Shown in pieces: positions 33,429 to 42,362 of a DNA stretch of 56,536 bases. The DNA comes from Lachnospiraceae bacterium UBA3821 (GTDB lineage: Bacteria; Bacillota; Clostridia; Lachnospirales; Lachnospiraceae), in assembly GCA_002368865.1 (NCBI GenBank), contig DFDT01000101.1:1-56536 (forward strand), read 5' to 3'. A program made the position numbers and the translations under genes. The notes below the pieces were generated by a model. That model was given only the letters and a program-made list of their open reading frames with translations. It was not told where the DNA came from and ran no database searches. The number at the start of each line of letters is the position of its first letter. Position 1 is the stretch's first letter.

Positions 33429-33479
33429 ATATTCAGTTGTCTTTCCAATATTCAGTTGTAGTTTTCCATATTCAGTTGT
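33429..33479 (-). repeat. Three 12-base direct repeats in the peptide-gene leader
   Basis: ATATTCAGTTGT (plus-strand reading) occurs at 33429-33440, 33448-33459 and 33468-33479, with steps of 19 and 20 bases. In the transcript they read ACAACUGAAUAU and lie between the start point (about 33513) and the ribosome binding site, so they are leader RNA elements or operator sites within the transcribed region. Confidence 0.85.
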
Positions 33480-33519
33480 AATAGTTTTGTTCTGGCAGGA
33501 ACTTACACTATTCGAGTAA

Positions 33520-33548
33520 ATTATAATATGAAACAAGAATCATGTCAA
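33520..33548 (-). promoter_or_regulatory. Perfect consensus promoter of the exported-peptide gene
   Basis: On the minus strand: TTGACA (33548-33543), a 17-base spacer and TATAAT (33525-33520). This is an exact sigma-A consensus and predicts a leader of about 110 bases. Confidence 0.88.
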
Positions 33549-33625
33549 GATAAAAGGACAAAATAATAGAAAAATTGTAAAGCTGTGTCATATTAGAACG
33601 ATGGAAAATAGGAAACATGCGGCAT

Positions 33626-33654
33626 TTGCGTTCTATTCAAGGATATGATACAAT
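33626..33654 (+). promoter_or_regulatory. Promoter of the second glycan half-cluster
   Basis: TTGCGT (33626-33631), a 17-base spacer and TACAAT (33649-33654), about 64 bases before the start at 33718. The rest of the gap 33400-33717 holds the peptide promoter and repeats described separately. Confidence 0.55.
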
Positions 33655-33717
33655 AGCGGAAAATGACGCTGCACTTATGTGGGCGCAGGATGAACCGGAA
33701 GAAGGCTGGATTTCGTT

Positions 33718-35031
33718 ATGAGTAAGGGTAAGAAGAAAAAACAAAGCAATCATAAGAGGGAGCAGCTGCTGGATTGGGGGCTTTTTGTAATCCTCCTGCT
33801 TGCGGTCTCTGTGATCACTTATATTCTGTTCTACAGGCAGTGTGTGGAGAGCCTGAAGGGAACCACTGGGAGCGGGCTGTATCATTCCGACATGAGGGCG
33901 TACATTCTGGAAATGCGGGGATTGAATACAAAATACAATTTTCCCTATCCGATCTTTTTTAAATTTTCGGCATTTTGGAATCTGTTTTTTGCGCCGCAAA
34001 CGGCGGTGGCGCTGGCGACCACAATTTTAAACGGATTTAGCATGCTTGTCACAAAGTGGGCCTTCAATCAGATGTTTTTGGGGCGCGTGCGGAAATTGTT
34101 CCCTGATTGGAAGTGGCTTGCGGGCGCGATTATCAGTATCCTTTCCGTCAGCCTGTTTTTTGTGTCCATGGTGTACCCGCCTACGGGGATTTATCTGCCG
34201 GGGATCAAATTCAATTATCTTGGTGTGTTTACGCCGAACCCGTTTCATAATGCGACTTATATGGCGGCGAGGCCGTTTGCAATCCTGGCGTTTTTGTGGT
34301 TTGTGAGGCTGCTGGACAGCTATGAAGCCGGGATGCAGACAGCGCGTGCGAGCGGCGCACAGACGGAACGGGAAGGAAATGCAGGCGCGCAGTTAGCAGA
34401 CTATCTGCTGTTCGCCCTTTTCCTGCTGCTGACAACAATGACGAAACCTAGCTTTACCCTTGTGTTTGTGGGGGCAGCCGGGCTGATCATGCTGTATCGT
34501 TTGATCCGCAGTAAGTTCGGAAATCTGCGCCAGACAATCCTGCTGGGACTGACGTTCCTGCCGACTTTTGTGGATCTGCTCTATCAATATCGGGGCGTGT
34601 TTGTGCCCGAGGAGGGCGCGGAAGGCGGAATCGGATTCTGCTTTGGACGGATCTGGGGACTGTACTGTGAAAATATCCCACTGGCTGTGGGATTGGCGGC
34701 AGGATTTCCAATCCTGGTTTTGATCCTGAACTACAAAGAATTAAAGACAAATACCCTGTATCGTTTTTCGTGGCAAATCTATGCCATGGCATTTGCAATG
34801 GCGTTTTTCCTGTATGAGAAGGGATTCAGAGAGCCGGATTTCAATTTCTCCTGGGGCTATATGGGCGGCATCTTTTTTGCCTTTTTTGGTTCCGCGGCAG
34901 TGCTGTTAAAGGCGACGGCGGCCAGAAAGAAACCGATCCTGCTTATTGCACAGTGGGCGGCGTTTGGCTGGCATCTTGTATGCGGTGTGATTTATTTCTA
35001 CGGGTTCCTGCAGGGAAGAATGTACTACTAA
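33718..35031 (+). CDS. Polytopic membrane protein, possible GT-C glycosyltransferase
   Basis: Not assigned to a characterised family. The 437 residues have about ten membrane helices after a very basic N-terminus (MSKGKKKKQSNHKRE). The first extracytoplasmic loop (about 47-75) contains YHSDMRAYILEMRG, an acidic loop position like that of GT-C transferases that use polyprenyl-linked sugars. A short Ala/Gly-rich cytoplasmic loop lies near 205-222. It stands between an accessory block and the second set of glycan genes. The last 89 bases overlap a convergent gene, which is unusual for two real genes. Confidence 0.72.
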   Translation: MSKGKKKKQSNHKREQLLDWGLFVILLLAVSVITYILFYRQCVESLKGTTGSGLYHSDMRAYILEMRGLNTKYNFPYPIFFKFSAFWNLFFAPQTAVALATTILNGFSMLVTKWAFNQMFLGRVRKLFPDWKWLAGAIISILSVSLFFVSMVYPPTGIYLPGIKFNYLGVFTPNPFHNATYMAARPFAILAFLWFVRLLDSYEAGMQTARASGAQTEREGNAGAQLADYLLFALFLLLTTMTKPSFTLVFVGAAGLIMLYRLIRSKFGNLRQTILLGLTFLPTFVDLLYQYRGVFVPEEGAEGGIGFCFGRIWGLYCENIPLAVGLAAGFPILVLILNYKELKTNTLYRFSWQIYAMAFAMAFFLYEKGFREPDFNFSWGYMGGIFFAFFGSAAVLLKATAARKKPILLIAQWAAFGWHLVCGVIYFYGFLQGRMYY

Positions 35032-36586
35032 ACCAGCCGCACAGTGCGGAGAGTCCCGCGGCGGCATAGGGGATCAGGAGCAGGCTGTACAGGAAGATAT
35101 ACCGTGCGTTTGCCTCCCAGATCATATGGAACAGGAAACCGCCGAAGACGCCGATCATGCCGAGATAGAAACAGAGGCTTCTCTGTTCTCTGCGCAGCAA
35201 TTGCTGCAGGAAGCACAGGAAACAACCCAGATAGAGCATGCTCTGATAGATGTTGCAGAAGCCGATATAAAAGGGGCTGTATCTGCCATCGTAAAGTTCC
35301 TGAAATAATGGATGACGCTCGCCCAGGGTGGCCAGAGTGGCCTGTCTGCTGGCGTAGGTTCCGTCTGCCCATTGGGACAGGAATTTATAGAAATAAAAGC
35401 TTGCGGCATAGTCGGGATGTGTCCTGAAATATGCACTGCGTTCTGCAATGTAATGGCGGCTTGCCTGTACGGCAGCGGCCGTGTCCATATCATTCTCCTG
35501 ATACGTATTGAAATTATATCCGTTATACCAACCGTTTCCGCGGGAGGATTCCTGCATGCCCATGGCAAAATAGGACATGGCGGGCACGCCTGTTTTCAGT
35601 GTGTTTCCGGCGCGCAATTCGTAAAGCTTCTGTACACATGGCAGAATACTGACGGAGAGCAGCACACATACTACGGCGTAGAGCAACAATGTCTTTTCTC
35701 TGCGAAATAGTCCTTCCACTACGCACACAAACGTGATGGCGATGATGAGTACCAGAGAATTTTTGCGCAGCATGACCGCCAAAGTGAGAAAAAGCAGGCT
35801 GAGCAGGACATTCCTGTAGTTCCTGTGTGTGCGACCTGTCTCGGAGCTGGCATCACCCGTGGAAAATTCTGTGGCAGAAAACATCCGCAGGAAGTAATAC
35901 AGTCCGGCGGACAGCGCTGCAAAGGACGGAATTTCTCCGTACACAAAGGAGCTGTACATGATAAACGGGAGATTGGTTCCTGCCAGGATCAGGTAGATGC
36001 AGTCTGCGGAATCGTTTTTCCACAGAAGGTGCACAGTCCGATACTGAAACCACACGATCACGCAGGCGAGCAGCACATAAACACATTTGATAAAATGATA
36101 GGCCTCCAGGTCCACGGGCAGCAGATTGAAAAGGCGGATCAGGGGTTCGAAAAAGGCTAACAGCCCGATCTGCTGCGGATAGTAGGACAGGTAAGATTCG
36201 GTGGGATGGATCACGGAGGTATCTCCTGCCGCCAGGCTTTTGGCGGCGGCGTAGACGGACCAGGCGTCTGCCGCGGGCGCCGTCCGGCCGAAGAGGACGA
36301 GGAGTCCGCCGGCTGCAAGGATCCAGCCCATTGTCAGAACCAGAAGGGGTGTCTTGAGTTTGGCGCTGTGCCGCTTGGTCATGCGGCAGACCGCGAACAG
36401 GATCGCAGCAAACAGACCCATTCCCAACAGATGGAGCAGGGGATTGTCGGGACGGGTGAGCACCTTCTGGGTTGTCATGTCATCTGCATAGCAGGTAAAC
36501 AGAAAGCCGGCCAGAAACAGAAGCCCTGTAAAAATCAGCGCAAGAAATCGTATAAAATGAACAGAAAACGGATACAGTTTCCTCAT
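34943..36586 (-). CDS. Polytopic membrane glycosyltransferase-like protein (GT39/GT-C plan)
   Basis: 547 residues with about eleven helices. The first large outer loop (about 103-130) reads APAADAWSVYAAAKSLAAG, with an acidic residue placed as in GT-C mannosyltransferase-like enzymes. A second outer region (about 370-440) is soluble. Such proteins move sugars from polyprenyl phosphate to outer acceptors. It is the only gene of the glycan region on the minus strand, transcribed from the 36587-36713 gap. Its last 30 codons, Ser/Thr/Arg-rich, overlap the end of the facing membrane protein gene. Substrate is unknown. Confidence 0.78.
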   Translation of the reverse strand: MRKLYPFSVHFIRFLALIFTGLLFLAGFLFTCYADDMTTQKVLTRPDNPLLHLLGMGLFAAILFAVCRMTKRHSAKLKTPLLVLTMGWILAAGGLLVLFGRTAPAADAWSVYAAAKSLAAGDTSVIHPTESYLSYYPQQIGLLAFFEPLIRLFNLLPVDLEAYHFIKCVYVLLACVIVWFQYRTVHLLWKNDSADCIYLILAGTNLPFIMYSSFVYGEIPSFAALSAGLYYFLRMFSATEFSTGDASSETGRTHRNYRNVLLSLLFLTLAVMLRKNSLVLIIAITFVCVVEGLFRREKTLLLYAVVCVLLSVSILPCVQKLYELRAGNTLKTGVPAMSYFAMGMQESSRGNGWYNGYNFNTYQENDMDTAAAVQASRHYIAERSAYFRTHPDYAASFYFYKFLSQWADGTYASRQATLATLGERHPLFQELYDGRYSPFYIGFCNIYQSMLYLGCFLCFLQQLLRREQRSLCFYLGMIGVFGGFLFHMIWEANARYIFLYSLLLIPYAAAGLSALCGWFSSTFFPAGTRRNKSHRIQDASQTPPTVQ

Positions 36587-36713
36587 TTGTATTGTCCCTC
36601 TTTCTGTGTTTACTCAAACAATTTGATTTTAACACAATATTTGAAATAAAAATAGTGGCTGTATCGGAATAATCGTGATAAAATAGAGGTAATATTTGGA
36701 GGAAATGGGTAAA

Positions 36714-37670
36714 ATGGACAAAATAGCGGTATTGATCCCCTGCTATAACGAGGAAAAAACGATCGGAAAAGTTATTGCCGATGTGAAGAAAACATTGCCG
36801 GAAGCGGTGATTTATGTATATAACAATAATTCCAAGGATCGTACGGAGGAGATCGCCCGGGCGGCGGGCGCTGTGGTGCGCCAGGAGTACAAGCAGGGCA
36901 AGGGAAATGTGATCCGGAGGATGTTCCGGGAGGTTGATGCCCTGTGTTATCTGATGATAGACGGGGATGACACCTATCCGTTGGAATGCGCCGGAGAGAT
37001 GGTGAAGCTTGTGCTGGAGCATAATTCCGATATGGTTGTAGGGGACAGGCTTTCTTCCACCTACTTTACGGAGAACAAGCGGCCGTTTCACAATTTCGGG
37101 AACAGTCTCATGCGGTTCGGCATCAACGGGCTGTTTCACTCCGACATCAAGGATATTATGACAGGGTACCGTGCGTTCAGCTATGAGTTTGTGAAGACAT
37201 TCCCGGTGTTTTCTCAGGGATTTGAGATTGAGACGGAGATGACGATTCATGCGGTAAACTACAATATGCAGGTGGACAATGTGGTGGTGGAGTACAGGGA
37301 TCGGCCGGAGGGCAGTGTGTCCAAGCTGAACACCTACAGCGACGGCATGAAAGTGATCCGCAAGATGCTGCAGTTGTATAAAAATTATAAACCGATGAAA
37401 TTTTTCGGGCTGCTGAGTTTCGTACTGATGGCGCTGGCAGTCGGATTTTTTGTACCCATCGGAATTGATTATCTGCATACCGGATTGGTGCCGCGGTTCC
37501 CCACACTGATCGTGTGCGGGTTTATTGCGGTTGCCGGAATTCAGGCGTTTTTCGCGGGAATGATCCTGGAGGTTATGGCGGCAAAGGACAGGAAAGATTT
37601 CGAGTATCGCTTTATGCGGATCCATGATGCGAAGAAAGCGAAAGAAAGCAAAATAAGAGAAAAAGTATAA
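36714..37670 (+). CDS. GT2 polyprenyl-phosphate glycosyltransferase with C-terminal helices
   Basis: DPM1-like enzyme of 318 residues. Visible are KIAVLIPCYNEEKTIG (3-18), NNNSKDRTEEIA and metal-binding DGDD (83-86). The motif GYRAFSYEFVKTFPV (about 145-160) is typical of polyprenyl-linked donors, and two membrane helices close the protein (about 223-245 and 260-280). GGAGG at 36698-36702 favours the ATG at 36714 over a TTG at 36696 or an ATG at 36705. The DUF6020-like membrane gene follows within four bases, suggesting a donor-synthase/transferase pair. Confidence 0.9.
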   Translation: MDKIAVLIPCYNEEKTIGKVIADVKKTLPEAVIYVYNNNSKDRTEEIARAAGAVVRQEYKQGKGNVIRRMFREVDALCYLMIDGDDTYPLECAGEMVKLVLEHNSDMVVGDRLSSTYFTENKRPFHNFGNSLMRFGINGLFHSDIKDIMTGYRAFSYEFVKTFPVFSQGFEIETEMTIHAVNYNMQVDNVVVEYRDRPEGSVSKLNTYSDGMKVIRKMLQLYKNYKPMKFFGLLSFVLMALAVGFFVPIGIDYLHTGLVPRFPTLIVCGFIAVAGIQAFFAGMILEVMAAKDRKDFEYRFMRIHDAKKAKESKIREKV

Positions 37671-37674
37671 AAGC

Positions 37675-39429
37675 ATGAAAAAAGGGAACAGAGATATCAT
37701 AATATATGGGCTTATCGGGTTTGCGTTCCTGCTTTTTCAGATCGTTGGATATGATCTGGCGGCGCAAAGTGCCGCACAGACCACGCAGACAACGGGGATT
37801 TCAATCGGAAATATAGAATGGACGCCCGGATATGTGCTGAGAACGGGAATGCTCAGCCTGTGCGGGGGGGCGCTGTTTGGCGTGCTGGGCCGGCTGATCG
37901 GCAGACTGGCGGCAAAACAGCGCGAACGCGGGAATGCGGCGAAGGTGGCAGAGGCGGCAGAGGCAGGGACCCCCGCGGAGGCTGCCAGTGGGCGAAAGAG
38001 ATGGGTATGGCCCGTCAGCCTGGGGCTGCTTCTTCTGTGCTGGCTGCCCTGCTATCTGGCTTACTATCCGGGGATCTGTGCCTATGATGCGACCATTCAG
38101 ACCGGACAGATCGTAAGCGGGTCTTATAACGATCACCATCCGATTGCGCACACGCTGCTGATCGCAGGGGCAATGCGGCTGGGTGAAAGCGGGTTCGGCG
38201 ACAGCAATACAGGGATAGCCATGCTGGTGTTCCTGCAGATGGTATTGTTGGCAGTGGCTTTTGCAGGGGGCGTAACCCTCCTGTATCGGCGCGGCGTCAG
38301 CGGGAAATGGCTGATAGGTCTGCAGGCTTTCGGCATGTTTTATCCGTTCCACATGTATATGAGCGTCAGTCTGATCAAGGATGTCTGGTTCAGCCTGTTT
38401 TTCCTGGTACAGATGCTGGCGCTGTGTGAGATGATCCGGCGAAAAAGGACAAAACCGGACGGATACGATGTGCTGTTTTTTGTTGCATCCATTGGGATGC
38501 AGTTGTTCCGCAACAATGGGCGGTATGCGATGCTGGTGCTGGCAGCAGTGCTGTTTGCAGCAGTGATCTTCGGGAAAACGGACAGGAAACTCTGGATGAA
38601 AATGCTGGGAAACTGTGCGCTGGCGCTGGTGGTGGGAAGCTTGTGCCTGACGGGATTGTTCCGGGTGACCGGCGCAGAACAGGGAGACAGACGGGAAATG
38701 CTCAGCATGCCGATCCAGCAGCTGGCAAGATGTATGCTGTTTCACGGCGGCGTGGGAGAACTGGAGCAGGATGACGGCACCATGGATGAGGCGTCGAAGG
38801 CACTGATCAATGATTTCCTGTTGGACGAGGGATACCGGTTTTACCGGCCGGAGATCTCCGATCCGGTGAAAAACCATACCAACACATATGTGGTGCGGTA
38901 TCGCAGCGCGGAATTTGTGCGGACGTATCTGCGTTTGCTGGGGATGTATCCGGGGGATCTGGTCAATGCGGCCTATGCGGTGAATGCCGGTTATTTTTAT
39001 CTGGATGATGTGACCCATGCTGTCGTAAATCAAAACGGCAGGGACCGGGGACTGGGTTATGTGCAGACCCGCTGGGTGGAGGATGAACTGAATCCCCGGG
39101 GCATCTATAAAGACTCCAAGTGGGAGTGGCTGCATGAAAAATTGGAACAGTGGGCGGATGAAAACGCTTATTTAAAACTGCCGCTTCTCAGATATCTGTT
39201 TGTGCCAGGGATCTTTGGCTGGCTGTATCTGCTGCTTGCGGGGCATCTTGCGGCTGGCAGGCGCTATGACGGATTTGTGCCGCTTTCGTTAGTGTTTGGG
39301 TATTATCTGACTTTGTTTTTGGGACCGGTCGTACAGCTTCGGTATCTGTATCCGCTGATGCTCGTGCTGCCGTTTGTAGCGGTGTTTACGCTGGGAGTGA
39401 AGAGAAACAATGAGTTGGCAGACGAGTGA
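37675..39429 (+). CDS. DUF6020-family polytopic membrane protein
   Basis: 584 residues with about twelve helices. The conserved family segment WLPCYLAYYPGICAYDATIQ, followed by HHPIAHTLLI and the later LQLFRNNGRYAM-like motif (MQLFRNNGRYAML), agrees with DUF6020 proteins found in Firmicutes glycan loci. The DATIQ and DHHPIAH positions lie in outer loops and could form a GT-C-like active site; that is inference. An Ala/Glu-rich cytoplasmic loop (about 80-105) is low complexity. The 3' end overlaps the next gene by 20 bases. Confidence 0.82.
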   Translation: MKKGNRDIIIYGLIGFAFLLFQIVGYDLAAQSAAQTTQTTGISIGNIEWTPGYVLRTGMLSLCGGALFGVLGRLIGRLAAKQRERGNAAKVAEAAEAGTPAEAASGRKRWVWPVSLGLLLLCWLPCYLAYYPGICAYDATIQTGQIVSGSYNDHHPIAHTLLIAGAMRLGESGFGDSNTGIAMLVFLQMVLLAVAFAGGVTLLYRRGVSGKWLIGLQAFGMFYPFHMYMSVSLIKDVWFSLFFLVQMLALCEMIRRKRTKPDGYDVLFFVASIGMQLFRNNGRYAMLVLAAVLFAAVIFGKTDRKLWMKMLGNCALALVVGSLCLTGLFRVTGAEQGDRREMLSMPIQQLARCMLFHGGVGELEQDDGTMDEASKALINDFLLDEGYRFYRPEISDPVKNHTNTYVVRYRSAEFVRTYLRLLGMYPGDLVNAAYAVNAGYFYLDDVTHAVVNQNGRDRGLGYVQTRWVEDELNPRGIYKDSKWEWLHEKLEQWADENAYLKLPLLRYLFVPGIFGWLYLLLAGHLAAGRRYDGFVPLSLVFGYYLTLFLGPVVQLRYLYPLMLVLPFVAVFTLGVKRNNELADE

Positions 39430-40603
39430 TAAACTGATCATAGGCGCCGGCCTGTACGGGCTGTATGCGGCGCTTTACTGCGGGCGCAGAGGACAGCGGG
39501 TGACTGTGCTGGAGATCGAGGAGGCGCCTTTTACCAGGGCGACTTATATCAACCAGGCGAGAGTGCATATGGGATACCATTATCCCAGATCCCTGTCCAC
39601 GGCGATGAAGTCGGCGGGGTATTTTAAGCGGTTCGTGGAGGATTACGGATTCTGTATTCATGATTCGTTTCAACAGATCTACGCCACGTCAAGGCATTTT
39701 TCCTGGACGGATGCGGCGGAGTTTCGGAAATTTTGTGAGAATGCGGGAATCCCGTGTATGGATCTGCCTGCGGAGCAGTATTTTCAGAAAGGCATGTGCG
39801 ACGGCGCGTTCCTGACGCAGGAGTATACCTATGACGCGCATATCCTGCGGGATCATCTGCTGGAGGAGATTGGGAAGCTGCCTAATGTGACCATGCGCTA
39901 CGGGCGCAGGATCAGGCGGATCATAAAGCAGGGGGATTGCTATGAGATTTATGCGGAAGCTGCCGAAGCAGCGGCAGGGCAGACTGCGAAGGGCGCTTCG
40001 GAGGAGCAGTACAGGGCGCCCTTTGTGCTGAATGCCACCTATGCTTCTGTCAATCAGGTATTGCACTGTGTGGAAGGCGTGGAAACGCAGGATTTCGGCT
40101 TGAAGTATGAGCTGTGCGAGATTATATTATGTCATGTGGATGCAGCGCTTGAGAAGATCGGGCTGACGGTGATGGATGGTCCGTTTTTCTCAATCATGCC
40201 GTTTGGGAAAACGGGATATCACTCCTTAACTTCCGTTACGTTTACGCCCCACAAGACCAGTTATGACGCTGTGCCGCAGTTTGGCTGTGCAAAGGAGCAG
40301 GGGGCGGCGTGCGCCGAGAGGTGGCTTGGTAACTGCAACAGCTGTGCGTGCAAGCCGGAGAGTGCCTGGGAGTATATGTCTGCACTGGCGCGGAAGTATC
40401 TGCGGGCGGATTACGGTTTCACCTATGAGAGTTCGCTGTTTTCCATGAAACCAATCCTGAAAGCCTCGGAGATCGACGATTCCAGACCGACCGTGATCAA
40501 GAGGCTGGAGCCGGAGCGCGCGGATGGCGGGGGGCCGGTGTTCTTAAGTGTGCTTTCGGGCAAGATCAACACGGTGTACGATCTGGATGCATTTTTGGAA
40601 TAG
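39410..40603 (+). CDS. FAD-dependent oxidoreductase of the glycan cluster
   Basis: 397 residues with an N-terminal Rossmann motif (LIIGAGLYGLYAALYCG, about 9-25) and the acidic end of the second strand (VLEIEEAP). These place it in the DAO/FAD-dependent oxidoreductase superfamily. The segment NQARVHMGYHYPRS after the FAD site recurs in oxidoreductases of polysaccharide loci. The substrate is unknown; it may oxidise or rearrange a lipid-linked or nucleotide-linked sugar. UDP-galactopyranose mutase was considered, but its hallmark residues are not seen. Translation is coupled to the preceding membrane protein gene. Confidence 0.8.
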   Translation: MSWQTSDKLIIGAGLYGLYAALYCGRRGQRVTVLEIEEAPFTRATYINQARVHMGYHYPRSLSTAMKSAGYFKRFVEDYGFCIHDSFQQIYATSRHFSWTDAAEFRKFCENAGIPCMDLPAEQYFQKGMCDGAFLTQEYTYDAHILRDHLLEEIGKLPNVTMRYGRRIRRIIKQGDCYEIYAEAAEAAAGQTAKGASEEQYRAPFVLNATYASVNQVLHCVEGVETQDFGLKYELCEIILCHVDAALEKIGLTVMDGPFFSIMPFGKTGYHSLTSVTFTPHKTSYDAVPQFGCAKEQGAACAERWLGNCNSCACKPESAWEYMSALARKYLRADYGFTYESSLFSMKPILKASEIDDSRPTVIKRLEPERADGGGPVFLSVLSGKINTVYDLDAFLE

Positions 40604-40649
40604 TTTTTGCAATCGTTTTGGAAATTGAGAATGATGTTTGGAGAGAAAG

Positions 40650-41624
40650 ATGGGACAGGCAGGGAAACAGACAGGAAAAGAAAAAAATTTTGTGTCTTGT
40701 GTGATCTATCTGCATAATGACGAGGAAGTTGTGGGAGATTTTCTTGGAAAGATCAGCCGCGTCATGCAGGATAACTTTGAAAAATACGAGATCATCTGTG
40801 TCAATGACGGATGCACGGACGGCACCGTGGAGCAGATCCATGCGTTCCTGGAGGGGGCGGAGACCGCCGGAATACAGACCAGGGCGGTGAGCCTGATCAA
40901 TCTGAGTTTTTATCAGGGTGTGGAGACTGCCATGAACGCCGGCGGCGATCTGGCGGTGGGGGATTTCCTGATCGAGTTTGACCGGTGCTGTCTGGACTTT
41001 GAGCCGGAGCTGATCATGCGGATCTACAGGCGGGCGTTGGAGGGTTATGATGTGGTTTCTGCGGCGCCGAAACGGGGGGTGTCTTTCAGTTCGCGGATGT
41101 TTTACGCGCTGTATAACTGGAGCAGCCATTTCCGCTATCACATCAGACAGGAACGGTTCCGTATCGTATCCAGGAGAGCGGTGAACCGGGTCAACCAGAT
41201 GAATGTCTATGTGCCTTACCGAAAGGCAATGTATATGAATTGCGGACTGAAAACGGATACGGTGGTCTATGACAATAAAGATACTGCAAAGAAGTCGAGA
41301 AACCGGGAGGAGCGCAGCAACAGAAACGGTCTGGCGGTGGATACACTGATCATCTTCACGGACGTTCTGGAGAAGTTCTCCCTGTTGGTCAGCACGGTTT
41401 TGCTGGTGTTTCTGGTGATGATGTTTTGTTGGATCGTTTATTCTATTTTCAGTACGGTGCGGCCGGTGGAAGGCTGGATGTCACTGATGGCGTTGATGAG
41501 CTTTGGATTTTTCATGCTGTCCGTGATGCTGACATTGATCTTTAAATATCTGGCGGTGATCCTGAACATGAGTTTCAGGAAACAGCGCTATGTGGTAGAA
41601 GGAGTGGAAAAACTGTCAAAATGA
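40650..41624 (+). CDS. GT2-like glycosyltransferase with altered DxD, membrane-anchored
   Basis: 324 residues, DPM1-like in overall plan: SCVIYLHNDEEVVGDFL (16-32), VNDGCTDGTVEQI (51-63), then two C-terminal helices (about 245-275 and 285-310). The usual DxD metal site is replaced by EFDRCCLDF (109-117), so metal binding or activity may differ. The start at 40650 follows GGAGAG; an upstream TTG at 40638 is weaker. It overlaps the next GT2 gene by four bases (ATGA), which hints that both proteins act as a pair. A pseudo-enzyme partner is possible. Confidence 0.82.
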   Translation: MGQAGKQTGKEKNFVSCVIYLHNDEEVVGDFLGKISRVMQDNFEKYEIICVNDGCTDGTVEQIHAFLEGAETAGIQTRAVSLINLSFYQGVETAMNAGGDLAVGDFLIEFDRCCLDFEPELIMRIYRRALEGYDVVSAAPKRGVSFSSRMFYALYNWSSHFRYHIRQERFRIVSRRAVNRVNQMNVYVPYRKAMYMNCGLKTDTVVYDNKDTAKKSRNREERSNRNGLAVDTLIIFTDVLEKFSLLVSTVLLVFLVMMFCWIVYSIFSTVRPVEGWMSLMALMSFGFFMLSVMLTLIFKYLAVILNMSFRKQRYVVEGVEKLSK

Positions 41625-42346
41625 TGCTTTCGATCATTTTTCCTGTGTTAAATGAAAAATTACGGTTGGAGAAGGGCGTGACGCGGACGGTAGCGTATCT
41701 GAAGGGGATCGGTTTCGACGATTACGAGATCATCATTGTGGATAACGGTTCCGAGGATGAGACGCCGCAGATTGCGGAGAGGTTATGCGCCAAATATCCT
41801 ACCGTGCATTATGAGCGCATTCAGATCCGGGGCGTGGGCGCTGCGTTCCGCCGGGGCGTGGAGGTCAGCAACGGAGATATCGTGGGGTATATGGATATTG
41901 ATCTGTCCACCAATATCAAGCATCTGGGCGAGGCAATCCATATTTTTGAACGGATGCCCGAGGTTGCGTATATCAACGGCAGCCGGTTCGCGAAGGAATC
42001 TCAGACCAGGGGGAGAAAATGGTATCGCAAGATCACATCCCAGGGCCTGCTGATCCTGCTGAAAGTGTTCCTGGGTATGAAATCCACCGACGCCATCTGC
42101 GGATTCACCTTTGTCAGACGAGGGACGGCGCTTGGACTGATCGAGGGCTGCAGCCAGGACAACGGCTGGTTTTACATGATCGAATTCCTGCTGCGGGCGG
42201 AGAAGCGGGGCGTGAAGATCCTGGACTATCCGGTGGAGTGGCAGGAGGACTATAACACTACGGTGAAGATATTTAAGACGATCTGTAATTATCTGGTGCA
42301 GATTGCCAGACTGTACAGGGAGTTTTATATTCGGAAGCATATATAA
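41621..42346 (+). CDS. GT2 glycosyltransferase, DPM-like without membrane tail
   Basis: Soluble GT-A enzyme of 241 residues. It has LSIIFPVLNEKLRLEKGV (3-20), IVDNGSEDETPQI (39-51), RGVGAAFRRGVEVSNGD and the metal-binding DIDL (92-95), plus a late CGFTFVRRGTAL. These are hallmarks of polyprenyl-phosphate sugar synthases lacking the membrane anchor. It overlaps the stop of the preceding altered GT2, whose membrane helices could tether it. The product may be a lipid-linked sugar donor for one of the large membrane transferases. The sugar cannot be told. Confidence 0.9.
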   Translation: MMLSIIFPVLNEKLRLEKGVTRTVAYLKGIGFDDYEIIIVDNGSEDETPQIAERLCAKYPTVHYERIQIRGVGAAFRRGVEVSNGDIVGYMDIDLSTNIKHLGEAIHIFERMPEVAYINGSRFAKESQTRGRKWYRKITSQGLLILLKVFLGMKSTDAICGFTFVRRGTALGLIEGCSQDNGWFYMIEFLLRAEKRGVKILDYPVEWQEDYNTTVKIFKTICNYLVQIARLYREFYIRKHI

Positions 42347-42362
42347 TACTTGGAGGAAAAGC

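Noticed and set aside
33429..33479. LytTR-type activator sites upstream of a promoter
   Set aside because: The repeat spacing resembles such sites, but the repeats lie downstream of the consensus promoter inside the transcribed leader and the promoter needs no activator.
33429..33479. CRISPR array
   Set aside because: Repeats of 12 bases with 7-8 base spacing are far too short, and no cas genes are present.
36480..37700. 406-codon and, further on (37801-39135), 444-codon minus-strand frames
   Set aside because: They mirror the GT2 and DUF6020-like genes and are rich in His, Gln and Arg without recognisable motifs or starts.
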